64,000 nucleotides of DNA, taken from positions 1,984,001-2,048,000 of the forward strand of contig NZ_JAAKGB010000001.1 of the NCBI RefSeq assembly GCF_011039275.1, given 5' to 3'. The first letter of the stretch is position 1, and the number at the start of each line of letters is the position of its first letter. Below the pieces are notes generated by a model that saw only the letters and a program-made list of their open reading frames with translations, was not told the DNA's origin and searched no databases. Shown piece after piece: positions 38,815 to 49,420 of the stretch. This stretch comes from Streptococcus hyointestinalis (lineage in GTDB: Bacteria > Bacillota > Bacilli > Lactobacillales > Streptococcaceae). The translations under genes were made by a program, and so were the position numbers.

Positions 38815-41100
38815 TTATCTGAAGAAATCAACGACACTATCCCAGAGATTCTTAGCTTTCTCGCCTAGATTAGCGTCTTCGACGGCTTTTGTGATAGATT
38901 CAGCAGCGTTGCTAGCTGATTCTTTGATACTGTCGATGATAGACTGAGACTGGCTGTTGTTGTCAGAGCTGGTATCGCTACTGCTATAAGTCGCAGCAAT
39001 ACCATTTTCAGCGTAAGCATTTTTCACATCAAACTTAGTCCCTTCGGTGTAAGGCAGGATATAAGACGCCTGCGTGCTAAAGATGGTCGAGGCAGTGCCT
39101 GAGCTAGAGTCGGACAGGTAGTGGTTTTCATCGGTTTTGTTAAAGCCGAGCCACTGACTGATGACAACGTCTGGCGTGTAGCCGATAACCCACTGGTCAC
39201 TAGCAAGGTCAGCGTTAAAGTCCGTCTCTGTTGTCCCTGTCTTACCTGCCAAGGTATAACCGTAGACATTGGCATTGACTGCCGTTCCGTTTGAAAATGT
39301 CCCAAGCATCATGCTGGTCATTTTATTGGCGACAGACTGGCTGATGACACGCTTAGCATTGTCCGTAAATTTCTTGACAACCTCTCCACTTGCCGTCTCG
39401 ATACGTGTAATCAAATGCGCCTTATGCATGACACCGCCATTAGCAAAGGCAGAGTAGGCTTGCGCCATCTCAAGCGGATTGGTCGTGACACCCCCACCAA
39501 GGGCAACGCCCAATTCTTTTTTGGTGTTGTCCATGTTCAAGCCAAACTTTTCACCGTAGGTAAAAGCTTTATTGATACCGAGCTTATTAAGCGTGTAGAC
39601 AGCTGGGATGTTGTAGGAGTTTGCCAGCGCCTGATACATCGGCACATCCTCACTCTCATAGTTGCCATAGTTGTGCGGCTGATAGCCGTTAAAGTTTGTC
39701 GACTGGTTAGGCAGTTCTGTCTCAATAGACCAGCCAGCAGCCACAGCAGGCGCATAAACAACCAAAGGCTTGATGGTAGAGCCTGGGCTTCTAGCAGATT
39801 GTGTCGCATAGTTGAAACTTCTAAAGGTGACGTTTTCGGTACTATTGACACGCCCCACTAAACCACGCACACCACCCGTCTTAGGGTCAAGAGCGACACT
39901 AGCAGACTCTGCATAAGTATTGTCATAATAAGACACTGGAAAGAGGCTCGTATCCGCATAGGTCGTCTGCATACCAGTCTGATAGTTTTGGTCAAGCTCG
40001 GTATAGATTTTATAGCCGTTGTTGACGATGTCCTTCTCAGACAGTCCATAAGTGCTGATAGCCTCGTTGATAACCGCATCAAAGTAGGATGGGTATTTGT
40101 AGTCATCTGACTTGCTGACATAGGTATCACTTAGGCGATTGCCCATGCCAACTGCTACCGCTTCTTTTGCCTGACTTTCGCTGATTTTACCAGCGTCCAC
40201 CATGGCGTAGAGGACTGTGTTTCTCCGATTGGTCGCATTTTTGATGGAATAGTATGGATTGTAAACCTCAGGTCCTTTAAGCATACCAGCCAGCGTCGCT
40301 GCTTCATCCAGCGTCAGATTGGCTGCGCTTGTCCCAAAATACTTTTGACTAGCGTCCTCAACGCCCCACACCCCATTACCAAAGTAGGAGTTGTTGAGAT
40401 ACATGGTCAAGATTTCTTTCTTGCTGTACTTTTTGGTCAGCTCCAGCGCTAAAAAGAACTCCCGAGCCTTACGCTTAATGGTCTGGTCTTGGGTCAGATA
40501 GGCATTTTTCGCCAGCTGCTGGGTAATGGTAGAGCCACCACCAAACCTCCCCAGGGTCACAACCGCAAGTAGAAAACGTGAGAGATTTATCCCGTTATTT
40601 TGGTAAAAGGTGCGGTCCTCTGTTGCGATAACAGCATTTTCCAAATCATCAGAGATGGCATCTAGCTCCACATAAGTTCCCTTTTGCCCCGAAAGACTGC
40701 CTGCGTACTCGCTATTTTTATCGTAGATTTGCGTGGTCGCCTTGAGCGCATTTTGCAAATCCGACACCTTAGCTGTCTTTGACAGGTAAAAGAGATAAGA
40801 GCCAGTCGCTAAAACTACGATGGACAAGGTAATCAGCAAAATCTTTCCGATATTGTAGCGCCGCCAAAAGCGCCGGATGGGATTTTCCGGAGAAGGCACA
40901 AACTTTGAGAGCGTCTTAACCCACTTGGGGCGATTTTTTTCACTCTCTTTGCGAGCACGACTGCGCTGGTAGACCGACTGACGCTCAACTGGAGCCTCCT
41001 CCACCTCAGGCTCGACGTCTTTTACCTCGTCAGCCTTTTTGTGAAACGATAATTGCTTGACCTTATCCAAGGTCTTCTTCAAAGATTCAAGTAATTTCAT
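38815..41100 (-). CDS. pbp2a: Penicillin-binding protein 2a (class A)
   Basis: 761 residues from MKLLESLKKTLDKVKQLS. Cytoplasmic basic region, one membrane anchor (ILLITLSIVVLATGSYLFYL, about 95-115), GT51 transglycosylase (about 135-330: IATEDRTFYQNNG, GGSTITQQLAKNAYL, KREILTMYLNN-type KKEILTMYLNNSYFGNG), transpeptidase with SPGSTIKP (SxxK), a SxN region (ANSYNIPAVYT) and KTGTTE (KTG). Ends with an amphipathic helix. Polymerises and crosslinks peptidoglycan. Its ATG lies about 7 bases from an extended -10, with no ribosome site: apparently leaderless. Confidence 0.95.
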   Translation of the reverse strand: MKLLESLKKTLDKVKQLSFHKKADEVKDVEPEVEEAPVERQSVYQRSRARKESEKNRPKWVKTLSKFVPSPENPIRRFWRRYNIGKILLITLSIVVLATGSYLFYLSKTAKVSDLQNALKATTQIYDKNSEYAGSLSGQKGTYVELDAISDDLENAVIATEDRTFYQNNGINLSRFLLAVVTLGRFGGGSTITQQLAKNAYLTQDQTIKRKAREFFLALELTKKYSKKEILTMYLNNSYFGNGVWGVEDASQKYFGTSAANLTLDEAATLAGMLKGPEVYNPYYSIKNATNRRNTVLYAMVDAGKISESQAKEAVAVGMGNRLSDTYVSKSDDYKYPSYFDAVINEAISTYGLSEKDIVNNGYKIYTELDQNYQTGMQTTYADTSLFPVSYYDNTYAESASVALDPKTGGVRGLVGRVNSTENVTFRSFNYATQSARSPGSTIKPLVVYAPAVAAGWSIETELPNQSTNFNGYQPHNYGNYESEDVPMYQALANSYNIPAVYTLNKLGINKAFTYGEKFGLNMDNTKKELGVALGGGVTTNPLEMAQAYSAFANGGVMHKAHLITRIETASGEVVKKFTDNAKRVISQSVANKMTSMMLGTFSNGTAVNANVYGYTLAGKTGTTETDFNADLASDQWVIGYTPDVVISQWLGFNKTDENHYLSDSSSGTASTIFSTQASYILPYTEGTKFDVKNAYAENGIAATYSSSDTSSDNNSQSQSIIDSIKESASNAAESITKAVEDANLGEKAKNLWDSVVDFFR

Positions 41101-41106
41101 ACAGTC

Positions 41107-41115
41107 ATTGTACCA
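41107..41115 (-). promoter_or_regulatory. pbp2a extended -10 promoter
   Basis: TGGTACAAT on the minus strand (TACAAT 41107-41112). Transcription should begin at or next to the A of the ATG at 41100. No good -35 is visible. Confidence 0.6.
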
Positions 41116-41162
41116 AAAAAAACTTAAAATCCAGCGGAAAAACCTCATTTCCACAGCCAACA

Positions 41163-41171
41163 TGGTATAAT
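41163..41171 (+). promoter_or_regulatory. Extended -10 promoter of the pseudouridine synthase gene
   Basis: TGGTATAAT (TATAAT 41166-41171). The ATG is at 41178, exactly where initiation is expected, so the mRNA would be leaderless. Confidence 0.65.
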
Positions 41172-41177
41172 AAGCCT

Positions 41178-42047
41178 ATGACATTTCAAGTACATTTTCA
41201 AAACCCTTACCCAAAACTCTCTGTCAAAGAATTGCTTGAGGACAGGCTACTTATACCCAGAAAAATCCGCCATTTCCTGCGCATTAAAAAGCATGTGCTC
41301 ATCAATAACCAGCCTATCAATTGGCAAAGCAGCGTTGAACATGGAGATGATGTCACCCTAATATTTGATGACGAGGATTATCCCGCTAAGACTATTTTAT
41401 TTGGTAACAAACAGCTGGTCCAGCCTGTATATGAGGACGAGCACCTCATCATTGTCAATAAACCCGAAGGCATGAAAACCCATGCCAATCAGCCAAACGA
41501 GCTAGCACTTCTCAATCACGTCTCTGCTTATGTCGGACAGACCTGCTATGTCGTCCATAGACTTGACAAGGAAACCAGCGGACTTGTCCTCTTTGCCAAA
41601 AATCCTTTTATCCTCCCGATTCTCAATCGTATGCTAGAAAAAAAGGCGATTAAGCGCTATTATTGGGCGCTTGTGGATGGAAAAACACTGCCTAAAACCA
41701 TCACCTACAGGGATAAAATCGGACGACACCGCCACGACCGTAGAAAACGCGTTGTTGACAACAAACACGGACAAACTGCCATCACACACCTAAAGCGCCT
41801 CAAAACCTACCCCAAAAACCAGCTTGTAGAATGCCAACTAGATACAGGACGCACCCATCAGATACGTGTACACCTCTCCTATCATGGGCATCCTATTATC
41901 GGAGATCCCCTTTACCATCCTCACCCCAAAGGACGTCTCATGCTACACGCCTATAAGCTCACACTGACACACCCTCTGACAGGACAGCAACTTTCTTTTC
42001 AAGCAAAATCAGATAGTTTTGAGCAAAAACTAAACACCCAAGCTTAG
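41178..42047 (+). CDS. RluA/RluD-family pseudouridine synthase
   Basis: 289 residues. N-terminal S4-like RNA-binding part (LSVKELLEDRLLIPRKIRHF, KKHVLINNQPINW, 1-65), catalytic domain with YEDEHLIIVNKPEGMKTHAN, the catalytic Asp in VVHRLDKETSGLVLFAKN, and LDTGRTHQIRVHLSYHGHPI. Modifies uridines in 23S rRNA or tRNA; the exact site cannot be told. No ribosome site before the ATG. Ends in a terminator whose left arm includes the stop codon. Confidence 0.93.
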   Translation: MTFQVHFQNPYPKLSVKELLEDRLLIPRKIRHFLRIKKHVLINNQPINWQSSVEHGDDVTLIFDDEDYPAKTILFGNKQLVQPVYEDEHLIIVNKPEGMKTHANQPNELALLNHVSAYVGQTCYVVHRLDKETSGLVLFAKNPFILPILNRMLEKKAIKRYYWALVDGKTLPKTITYRDKIGRHRHDRRKRVVDNKHGQTAITHLKRLKTYPKNQLVECQLDTGRTHQIRVHLSYHGHPIIGDPLYHPHPKGRLMLHAYKLTLTHPLTGQQLSFQAKSDSFEQKLNTQA

Positions 42048-42065
42048 TAAAAGCTGGGTGTTTTT
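42033..42065 (+). terminator. Terminator of the pseudouridine synthase gene
   Basis: AACACCCAAGCTT and AAGCTGGGTGTT pair (one bulged base), followed by TTTTT. Confidence 0.88.
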
Positions 42066-42089
42066 ATATCCACATAAAAACAAGAAAAA

Positions 42090-42231
42090 CTTGCTTACGA
42101 TAAGTTTTTAAGGCTAAAGACCTATCGTAAACAAGCCTTGCTTGTTACTATCATTATGATGAGTGTTCCCGCTAAAGGAGTTCTCCTTTAGCGGTAGACC
42201 AGAGCTAGACTAAGGTATCACACGTGACACC
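42090..42231. other. Three hairpins in the gap after rplQ
   Basis: The 215-bp gap between the converging genes holds no reading frame but three inverted repeats: CTTG-TTACGATA/TATCGTAA-CAAG (42090-42135, 20-nt loop), CCGCTAAAGGAG/CTCCTTTAGCGG (42169-42194, perfect 12 bp), and GGTATCAC/GTGACACC (42214-42231). None has a T-run on the minus strand, so they are not classical terminators; they may protect the 3' end of the ribosomal operon mRNA. Confidence 0.6.
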
Positions 42232-42262
42232 CATCATCATAACACTCAACAAAATTGATGAT

Positions 42263-42649
42263 TTAAACTAATTCAATGATAGCCATTGGTGCTGCATCAC
42301 CACGACGTGGTTCTGTCTTAAGGATACGAGTGTATCCACCGTTGCGTTCAGCATAACGAGGTGCAATATCATCGAACAATTTTTGAAGTGCTGTAGTAGC
42401 AGTGTACTTATCAGTTGCTTCATCATAGTTTTCGCTTGCGATTTCGTTACGAACAAAAGCAGCAGCTTGACGACGAGCGTGCAAATCACCACGTTTACCA
42501 AGAGTAATCATCTTTTCAACTGTTTTACGGATTTCTTTAGCACGAGCTTCAGTTGTAACGATTGATTCATTGATAAGAAGATCAGTTGTCAAATCACGAA
42601 GCATTGCTTTACGTTGTGAGCTAGTACGTCCTAGTTTACGGTAAGCCAT
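42263..42649 (-). CDS. rplQ: 50S ribosomal protein L17
   Basis: 128 residues, [20 protein letters not shown], ending [10 protein letters not shown], the standard firmicute length. Bound near the polypeptide exit tunnel on the large subunit. Last gene of the alpha operon, 21 bp after rpoA. Confidence 0.97.
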   Translation of the reverse strand: MAYRKLGRTSSQRKAMLRDLTTDLLINESIVTTEARAKEIRKTVEKMITLGKRGDLHARRQAAAFVRNEIASENYDEATDKYTATTALQKLFDDIAPRYAERNGGYTRILKTEPRRGDAAPMAIIELV

Positions 42650-42670
42650 GAGTTCCTCCTCTTTTAATTT

Positions 42671-43609
42671 TTATTTATCGTTTTTGAGTCCGAGACCTAG
42701 TTCAGCCAATTTCACTTTGACTTCTTCAAGACTCTTACGTCCAAGGTTACGGACTTTCATCATCTCAGGTTCAGTCTTTTCTGTCAAATCAAGCACGGTA
42801 TTGATACCAGCACGTTTGAGACAGTTGTAAGAACGAACTGACAAATCAAGCTCTTCGATTGTACGGTCAAGCACTTTTTCATCATTGACTTGCTCTGCTT
42901 CTTTCATGACTTCAGTTGTTTTAGCCACTTCTGTCAAGTCAGTAAAGAGATTCAAGTGTTCGATAAGGATACGTGCTGAAAGACCGAGAGCATCTTCAGG
43001 AATGATTGTGCCATTTGTCATGATTTCAACAGTTAATTTATCAAAGCCATCATTGCTTCCGACACGAGCCGGTTCAACTTGATAATTAACTTTTTTGACT
43101 GGAGTGTAGATAGAATCAACAGCCAAAGTTCCCACTGGTGCATCGTCTTTTTTATTGCCTTCAGCTGGCACATAACCACGGTTTTTAGCCACAGTCATTG
43201 TCGCTTTAAGAGAATGTCCCTCAGCAATTGTAAAAAGATAATGATCAGGGTTAACAATTTCAATATCACTATCTGTCAAAATGTCACCTGCAGTTACTTC
43301 TGCTGGACCTTCGACATCAAGTTCAATCATCTTTTCGTCTTCGACGTAAGACTTTACAGCAAGTCCTTTTACATTAAGGATAATTTGCATGACATCTTCA
43401 CGGACACCTGGGATAGTATCAAACTCGTGTAAAACACCATCAATTTTGATAGATGTTACTGCCGCACCTGGAAGTGAGGACAAGAGAACACGACGAAGAG
43501 AATTTCCCAAAGTTGTTCCGTAACCACGTTCAAGTGGTTCGATAACAAATTTGCCGTAATCTTTATTTTCATCAATTTTTGTTATCAATGGTTTTTCAAA
43601 CTCAATCAT
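42671..43609 (-). CDS. rpoA: RNA polymerase alpha subunit
   Basis: 312 residues. N-terminal dimerisation domain (1-230: [32 protein letters not shown]) and C-terminal DNA/activator-binding domain (about 245-310: [20 protein letters not shown] and [14 protein letters not shown]). Intact contact helices for UP elements and activators. Lies between rpsK and rplQ. Confidence 0.98.
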   Translation of the reverse strand: MIEFEKPLITKIDENKDYGKFVIEPLERGYGTTLGNSLRRVLLSSLPGAAVTSIKIDGVLHEFDTIPGVREDVMQIILNVKGLAVKSYVEDEKMIELDVEGPAEVTAGDILTDSDIEIVNPDHYLFTIAEGHSLKATMTVAKNRGYVPAEGNKKDDAPVGTLAVDSIYTPVKKVNYQVEPARVGSNDGFDKLTVEIMTNGTIIPEDALGLSARILIEHLNLFTDLTEVAKTTEVMKEAEQVNDEKVLDRTIEELDLSVRSYNCLKRAGINTVLDLTEKTEPEMMKVRNLGRKSLEEVKVKLAELGLGLKNDK

Positions 43610-43657
43610 TTGGTTGCTCCCTCTTAAACGAAAAGTTGTGTACGACTATTGTTACGA

Positions 43658-44041
43658 TTATACACGACGACGTTTTGGAGGACGAGCACCATTGTGTGGT
43701 ACAGGTGTTACATCACGGATTGATGTTACTTCAAGACCAGCTGCTGCAAGAGCACGAATAGCAGATTCACGACCTGAACCAGGACCTTTTACAGTAACTT
43801 CAACTGTTTTTACACCATGTTCTTGTGCTGATTTAGCGGCAGCTTCAGCAGCCATTTGGGCAGCAAATGGTGTAGATTTACGTGATCCTTTAAAACCAAG
43901 TGCACCAGCTGATGACCATGCAAGAGCGTTACCATGCACATCTGTAATCATAACAATTGTGTTATTGAATGTAGCGTGAATATGTGCAACACCAGATTCG
44001 ATGTTCTTTTTCACACGACGTTTACGTGTTGGTTTAGCCAA
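43658..44041 (-). CDS. rpsK: 30S ribosomal protein S11
   Basis: 127 residues, [40 protein letters not shown], ending [11 protein letters not shown]. Platform protein of the small subunit near the E-site mRNA path. 17 bp after rpsM. Confidence 0.97.
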   Translation of the reverse strand: MAKPTRKRRVKKNIESGVAHIHATFNNTIVMITDVHGNALAWSSAGALGFKGSRKSTPFAAQMAAEAAAKSAQEHGVKTVEVTVKGPGSGRESAIRALAAAGLEVTSIRDVTPVPHNGARPPKRRRV

Positions 44042-44058
44042 TTTTTTTACCTCCTATT

Positions 44059-44424
44059 TTATTTTTTCTTACCTGCAATCGCAACAGCTTTACCTTTACG
44101 AGTGCGAGCATTGTTTTTAGTGTTTTGTCCACGGACAGGAAGCCCACGACGGTGACGAATTCCACGATATGAACCGATTTCCATCAAACGTTTGATGTTC
44201 AAGTTCACTTCACGACGAAGGTCACCTTCAACTTTGATGGCATCCACTTCACGACGGATTGCGTCTTCTTGGTCAGATGTCAAATCTTTCACACGGATGT
44301 CTTCAGATACACCAGCTGCTGCCAAGATTTTTTTAGATGTTGCAAGTCCGATACCATAAACATAAGTTAATGAAATTACTACACGTTTGTCATTTGGAAT
44401 ATCAACTCCAGCAATACGAGCCAT
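44059..44424 (-). CDS. rpsM: 30S ribosomal protein S13
   Basis: 121 residues, [38 protein letters not shown], basic end [11 protein letters not shown]. Head protein contacting P-site tRNA and the L5 bridge. Follows rpmJ. Confidence 0.97.
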   Translation of the reverse strand: MARIAGVDIPNDKRVVISLTYVYGIGLATSKKILAAAGVSEDIRVKDLTSDQEDAIRREVDAIKVEGDLRREVNLNIKRLMEIGSYRGIRHRRGLPVRGQNTKNNARTRKGKAVAIAGKKK

Positions 44425-44441
44425 TTTTTCTCCTTTCTATT

Positions 44442-44558
44442 TTATCCTTGACGTTGTTTGTGTTTTGGATTTGATGGACAAATTACCATAACACGACCGT
44501 TACGACGAATAACTTTGCAGTATTCGCAAATTGGTTTAACCGATGGTCTTACCTTCAT
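44442..44558 (-). CDS. rpmJ: 50S ribosomal protein L36
   Basis: 38 residues, [20 protein letters not shown], zinc ligands CEYC, then C and H in VICPSNPKH (the Zn-type paralogue), ending KQRQG. The ATG at 44558 follows GGAGGG. Sits between infA and rpsM as in other Firmicutes. Confidence 0.96.
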   Translation of the reverse strand: MKVRPSVKPICEYCKVIRRNGRVMVICPSNPKHKQRQG

Positions 44559-44583
44559 TTTTTAATCCCTCCAAGTATTTCGA

Positions 44584-44802
44584 TTATTTAAAGCGGTATG
44601 TGATACGACCACGAGTAAGATCATAAGGACTCATCTCAACTGTAACTCGGTCACCTACTAAAATACGAATATAGTTTTTACGGATTTTTCCTGATACGGT
44701 TGCTAAAATCTGATGTCCATTTTCCAACTCGACAGTAAACATAGCATTAGGCATCGTTTCAACGACTTTGCCTTCAATTTCAATCACATCTTCTTTTGCC
44801 AC
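44584..44802 (-). CDS. infA: Translation initiation factor IF-1
   Basis: 72 residues, one OB fold: [39 protein letters not shown], ending GRITYRFK. Binds the A site during initiation. It follows adk by about 120 bp, a gap long enough for an internal promoter, none of which I can identify confidently. Confidence 0.97.
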
Positions 44803-44920
44803 GCAAAAGTACCCCCTAAAATTTCGATTAGATAGCCTCTGAAAACAGAGGTAACAATTATAAGTCAGACTAGTCTAGTATATCACGACTTGCCTAACTT
44901 ATCAAGTATTATAGATAAAA

Positions 44921-45562
44921 TTATTTCATCGCTGCGATAGCTTTTTCAATATCTGCAAAAACAGCATCGATTTCTTGATTACCTTGAATGTCTGAGACGA
45001 TACCAGCTTTGCGATAGTGTTCAATAATCGGTGCTCCTTGAGCAATATTAACATCCAAGCGACGTTTTACAGTCTCAGGTTTGTCATCCTCACGTTGGTA
45101 GTAATCGTCTTCATTGTAGTCCCCTACTGGTGGATTGAAGACTTTGTGGAAAGTTTCGCCTGTTTTCTTGTGAATAATACGTCCACTCAAACGCTCAACC
45201 AAGCTGTCTGGATTCACTTCGATATTGATGACACCATCCAGTTTAAGACCTAGCGCTTTAAGTGTTTCATCAAGCGCATAAGCTTGCTCAATAGTACGTG
45301 GGTAACCATCCAGCAAGAAGCCTTTTTCAGCGATGTCAGACTCAGCAAGACGCTCTTTGACAATACCATTTGTCACTTCATCAGGAACAAGCTCGCCCTT
45401 GTCGATATAGCTTTTTGCAAGCACACCCATTTCAGTCTTGTTTGCCATTGCTGCACGGAACATATCCCCTGTCGAAATATGCGCCACACCAAATTCCTCA
45501 ACAATTTTTGCTGCCTGAGTCCCTTTACCAGCACCTGGTAGCCCCATGATTAAAAGATTCAT
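44921..45562 (-). CDS. adk: Adenylate kinase
   Basis: 213 residues. P-loop [16 protein letters not shown] (7-22), [23 protein letters not shown], and the LID ([19 protein letters not shown]) without the four cysteines of the zinc-binding LID form. Interconverts AMP+ATP and 2 ADP. Next to secY as usual in Firmicutes. Confidence 0.97.
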   Translation of the reverse strand: MNLLIMGLPGAGKGTQAAKIVEEFGVAHISTGDMFRAAMANKTEMGVLAKSYIDKGELVPDEVTNGIVKERLAESDIAEKGFLLDGYPRTIEQAYALDETLKALGLKLDGVINIEVNPDSLVERLSGRIIHKKTGETFHKVFNPPVGDYNEDDYYQREDDKPETVKRRLDVNIAQGAPIIEHYRKAGIVSDIQGNQEIDAVFADIEKAIAAMK

Positions 45563-45693
45563 GACTTTCTCCTTATTTTGTTTTTAAATAAATCCAACAC
45601 TCTAAGGCAGTGCTAAATTTATTTAAAAACAAAATAGAAAGGGTTAGTTGCCTAACCTCTCTATTTCATTTTGCTAACATCCTTTGCGAAATG

Positions 45694-47001
45694 CTAGTTA
45701 ACATCAGTATTCATAAAGCCAGCATACTTTCTCTTAAGAAGATAACCTTCCAATTGTTTCATACTTTCAATACCAGTAGAAATCAAGATAAGAAGACTTG
45801 TTCCTCCAAGAGCGATACCAGACGATAGCTCAAAGATTTGCTGTGCTGCAATTGGGGTCAAAGAAATGAAAGCGAGAAAGACTGACCCAACTGTTGCTAG
45901 CTTCTTCAGAAGTGATGACATATACTGCTCTGTTTCACGTCCTGGACGAACACTTGGAATATAGGAACCATTTTTCTGTAAGTTTTCCGCTGTCTTTTCA
46001 GGATTGACTTGGACAAACGTGTAGAAGAATGAGAACAGAACAATCAGCACGGCATAGATAAGCATACCTGTTGGTGATTGGAAATTAAGGATTTCTTGAA
46101 GTTTTACTAACCAAGGAATATCTCGACCATTTTCAAAGAATGGAATAATGGTACTTGGGATTGTTGTAATCGAGCTAGCAAAGATAACGGGAATAACGCC
46201 GGCTGGATTAACTTTCAGTGGCAAGTAAGAACTTGTCGGAGCACCTTGTGCCAATTTGGTATATTGGATTGGAATTTTGTATTCTGCCTGTTGGACAAAA
46301 GTCGTAAAGAAGATAATTGCCAACACTGCAAGAACCAATAAACCTACGATGATGTAAGACTGTGTCAACTGACTACTTCGTACATTGACAAAGAAGTCTT
46401 CGTAGATAGATGTGAGTGAATCAGGTATTGATGAGATGATCCCTGCAAAGATGATCATGGAAACACCATTCCCAAAACCTTTATCAGTAATTTGATCTCC
46501 CAGCCATGTCACAATGACACTACCTGCTGTCATTATCGCACCAATCAAAAGAAAGGTGCTTGGACTTGGTGATTTGACAATCCCAACTGAGGACAAACGA
46601 TCAAAACTATAGGTAATTCCGATAGATTGGATAAATGCAAATACCACCGAAATATAGCGTGTCGCTTGGTTTAGCTTTCTTCGACCAACTTCACCTTGCT
46701 TGCCCCATTCGACAAACTTAGGATAGATATCCATTTGCAAGAGCTGAACGATAATGGATGCGGTAATGTAAGGGCTAACCCCCATTGAGAAAACTGAGAA
46801 GTTTTTCAAAGCATTACCACTGACCAGATTAAGCATATTTAGAAATGGTAAATCTCGCAGTTGGTCTAAGTTTCTAGCATTGATACTAGGAACCGTGATT
46901 GTCGTTCCAAGTCTAAAAACAAAGATGATAAAGATTGTAAACAAAATCTTCTTGCGAACATTTTTAACCTTAAATGCATCTTTAAGCAGTTTAAAGAACA
47001 T
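45694..47001 (-). CDS. secY: Preprotein translocase subunit SecY
   Basis: 435 residues with ten transmembrane helices. Signature segments: RLGTTITVPSINARNLDQL, SIIVQLLQMDIYPKFVEWGK, SVIVTWLGDQITDKGFGNGV and GVIPVIFASSITTIP. Protein-conducting channel with SecE (38420-38599) and SecG. 16 bp after rplO, in the spc operon. Confidence 0.98.
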   Translation of the reverse strand: MFFKLLKDAFKVKNVRKKILFTIFIIFVFRLGTTITVPSINARNLDQLRDLPFLNMLNLVSGNALKNFSVFSMGVSPYITASIIVQLLQMDIYPKFVEWGKQGEVGRRKLNQATRYISVVFAFIQSIGITYSFDRLSSVGIVKSPSPSTFLLIGAIMTAGSVIVTWLGDQITDKGFGNGVSMIIFAGIISSIPDSLTSIYEDFFVNVRSSQLTQSYIIVGLLVLAVLAIIFFTTFVQQAEYKIPIQYTKLAQGAPTSSYLPLKVNPAGVIPVIFASSITTIPSTIIPFFENGRDIPWLVKLQEILNFQSPTGMLIYAVLIVLFSFFYTFVQVNPEKTAENLQKNGSYIPSVRPGRETEQYMSSLLKKLATVGSVFLAFISLTPIAAQQIFELSSGIALGGTSLLILISTGIESMKQLEGYLLKRKYAGFMNTDVN

Positions 47002-47017
47002 AATGAGTTACCTCTCA

Positions 47018-47458
47018 TTAAATGACTTCGATTGAACCACCCTTAGCAGTAATCGCTGCTTCCGCAGATTTTGAGAATTTAGCTGCTTTAACAGTTAATT
47101 TTTTAGTTAATTCACCATTCCCAAGAACTTTAACACCTGATTTGAAGTTACGAACGATACCTGCTTCTTTAAGAAGAGCTGGTGTTACTTCAGTACCATC
47201 TTCAAAGACGTTAAGTTGATCAAGATTTACAAGTGCGTATTCTTTAGCGTTTACGTTAGTAAATCCACGTTTTGGCAAACGACGGAAAAGAGGAGTTTGT
47301 CCACCTTCAAATCCTGGGCGTACGCCACCACCGCTACGTGCTTTTTGACCTTTTTGACCGCGACCAGATGTTTTACCGTTACCTGATGATGTTCCGCGAC
47401 CAACACGATTACGAACTTTGCGTGAACCTTGAGCAGGTTTCAATTCATGAAGTTTCAT
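47018..47458 (-). CDS. rplO: 50S ribosomal protein L15
   Basis: 146 residues, [20 protein letters not shown], Gly/Arg-rich [30 protein letters not shown]. Long basic extension into 23S rRNA. Precedes secY. Confidence 0.97.
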   Translation of the reverse strand: MKLHELKPAQGSRKVRNRVGRGTSSGNGKTSGRGQKGQKARSGGGVRPGFEGGQTPLFRRLPKRGFTNVNAKEYALVNLDQLNVFEDGTEVTPALLKEAGIVRNFKSGVKVLGNGELTKKLTVKAAKFSKSAEAAITAKGGSIEVI

Positions 47459-47584
47459 TATTTTTCTCCTTATTATACATGCTAACGCCTTATGGATGGT
47501 TAAAGGATTAAGCCATCCATATGACTCGCTTTTTATATTGTCTTAAATCGCACCAACTTCATTAGTGCGATTAGACATCTTTAA

Positions 47585-47764
47585 TTATGCTTCTTCAACA
47601 GTTACCAAGTGTGATACTGCATTAACCATACCACGGATAGCTGGAGTATCTTCTTTAACAACTGAAGAGTTCAATTTACCAAGTCCAAGGGCAACAACTG
47701 TTTTACGTTGTTCTGGTTTGCGTCCGATTGGAGACTTAGTCAAAGTAATTTTAATTTGAGCCAT
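47585..47764 (-). CDS. rpmD: 50S ribosomal protein L30
   Basis: 59 residues, [40 protein letters not shown], ending VTVEEA. Just too short for a 60-residue cut-off. ATG preceded by GGAGATTATC; 15 bp after rpsE. Confidence 0.96.
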   Translation of the reverse strand: MAQIKITLTKSPIGRKPEQRKTVVALGLGKLNSSVVKEDTPAIRGMVNAVSHLVTVEEA

Positions 47765-47778
47765 GATAATCTCCTTTC

Positions 47779-48273
47779 TTAAGCCAAGTCAGAAACTGAG
47801 ATGCCACGAAGAGCAGCAACTTCTTCAGCACGTTTCAATTGTTTCAATCCTTCAACAGTTGCACGAACAATGTTGATTGGAGTGTTTGAACCTAATGATT
47901 TTGAAGTAATGTCTGCAACACCTGCCAATTCGATGACGGCACGAACCGCACCACCAGCAGCTACCCCAGAACCTTCAGCAGCTGGTTTCAACAATACACG
48001 AGCGCCACCAAACTCAGAGCGTACTTCGTGAGGAATTGTTGTCCCAACCATTGGCACTTCAATCATATTTTTCTTAGCAGCGTCAACTGCTTTACGAATA
48101 GCTTCAGGTACTTCTTGAGCTTTACCAGTACCGAAACCAACACGACCATTACGATCACCAACAACTACAAGCGCTGCAAAACGAAGACGACGTCCACCTT
48201 TAACAACTTTTGTAACACGGTTAATCGCAACAACGCGTTCTTCAATTTCTACTGCATTGTCTTTAAATGCCAT
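47779..48273 (-). CDS. rpsE: 30S ribosomal protein S5
   Basis: 164 residues, double-stranded RNA-binding-like N-terminal domain with [20 protein letters not shown] and [20 protein letters not shown], ending [10 protein letters not shown]. Fidelity and mRNA helicase role; spectinomycin-binding loop VKGGRRLRF intact. Confidence 0.97.
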   Translation of the reverse strand: MAFKDNAVEIEERVVAINRVTKVVKGGRRLRFAALVVVGDRNGRVGFGTGKAQEVPEAIRKAVDAAKKNMIEVPMVGTTIPHEVRSEFGGARVLLKPAAEGSGVAAGGAVRAVIELAGVADITSKSLGSNTPINIVRATVEGLKQLKRAEEVAALRGISVSDLA

Positions 48274-48291
48274 TATCTAGTGTCCTCCCTA

Positions 48292-48648
48292 TTAGAATTT
48301 CAATCCGTTTTCACGAGCTGAGTCAGCCAAAGCTTTTACACGTCCGTGATAGAGATATCCACCGCGGTCAAACACCACTTCAGAAATACCTTTAGCTACT
48401 GCACGTTCAGCAACAAGTTTACCGACTACAACGGCTTGTTCTGTTTTAGTTCCTTTTGAAACTTTCTTGTCAAGAGTTGATGCACTTGCGAGCGTTACAC
48501 CCGCTACGTCATCAATTACTTGAGCGTAGATGCCTGTATTAGAACGGAATACGTTCAAACGTGGGCGATCAGCAGTTCCAGAGAGTTTACCGCGAACGCG
48601 TTTGTGGCGTTTTTGGCGGATTTTATTTTTATCTGGTTTCGAAATCAC
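48292..48648 (-). CDS. rplR: 50S ribosomal protein L18
   Basis: 118 residues starting at GTG 48648 (protein [19 protein letters not shown]), which has AGAGGTG upstream and gives the family's usual length; the three-codon longer frame is unlikely. Ends SARENGLKF. Binds 5S rRNA together with L5. Confidence 0.95.
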   Translation of the reverse strand: MISKPDKNKIRQKRHKRVRGKLSGTADRPRLNVFRSNTGIYAQVIDDVAGVTLASASTLDKKVSKGTKTEQAVVVGKLVAERAVAKGISEVVFDRGGYLYHGRVKALADSARENGLKF

Positions 48649-48738
48649 AATTTTCACCTCTTAATTTATTGATACTATCACAAGGACAGCTTATAAGTAA
48701 ACCTGTCATTGGCTAGAAAAACTAACCAATCAACAAGA

Positions 48739-49275
48739 TTATTTACCAGTTTTACCTTCTTTGCGGCGTACGTATTCACCAACGTAGCGGATACCTTTAC
48801 CTTTGTAAGGTTCTGGAGCACGAAGGCTACGGATGTAAGCTGCTGTTTGTCCAACAACTTCTTTGTTGATACCTAATACATTGATTGTTGTAGGTGTTGG
48901 AACTTCAAAAGTGATGCCTTCTGGAGCAACAACTTCGTCTTGGTGAGATTTACCAACTGAAAGAACTAATTTGCTACCTTGAAGTTGAGCACGATATCCG
49001 ACACCGCGCATTTCAAGTTCTTTTTTGAACCCTTCAGAAACACCAACAACCATGTTGTTCAAGTTTGCACGAGTTGTACCATGGATTGTTTTCATTTCTT
49101 TAGAGTCGTTTGGACGGTGAAGAGAAACTTCATTACCTTCAACTTTGATTTCAATGTTTTTGTTGAACTCACGAGTAAGTTCACCTTTAGGACCTTTTAC
49201 AGTAACAACATTGTCATTGTTAGTGATTTCAACACCAGCAGGCAATGTGATTACTTTATTACCAATACGTGACAT
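48739..49275 (-). CDS. rplF: 50S ribosomal protein L6
   Basis: 178 residues, two related domains: [20 protein letters not shown] and [20 protein letters not shown]. Near the GTPase centre of the large subunit. The gap of about 145 bp to rpsH holds no gene that I can see. Confidence 0.97.
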   Translation of the reverse strand: MSRIGNKVITLPAGVEITNNDNVVTVKGPKGELTREFNKNIEIKVEGNEVSLHRPNDSKEMKTIHGTTRANLNNMVVGVSEGFKKELEMRGVGYRAQLQGSKLVLSVGKSHQDEVVAPEGITFEVPTPTTINVLGINKEVVGQTAAYIRSLRAPEPYKGKGIRYVGEYVRRKEGKTGK

Positions 49276-49420
49276 AGTTTTATTTTCTCCTGTTAGATTA
49301 TCAAGCCGCTTGTGCGACGAGTTTTCACGGGGTTGTTCAAATCATTTTCTACCAGTTGGTAGATGGGCTAAACAGTGCCAAAAAAGAAATTTCCGACTTG
49401 CTTTGCCCCTTTTTATGATT

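Noticed and set aside
41101..41163. Longer reading of PBP2a with 21 extra N-terminal residues
   Set aside because: It would run through the promoter elements of both divergent genes, and the extra residues do not fit the family N-terminus.
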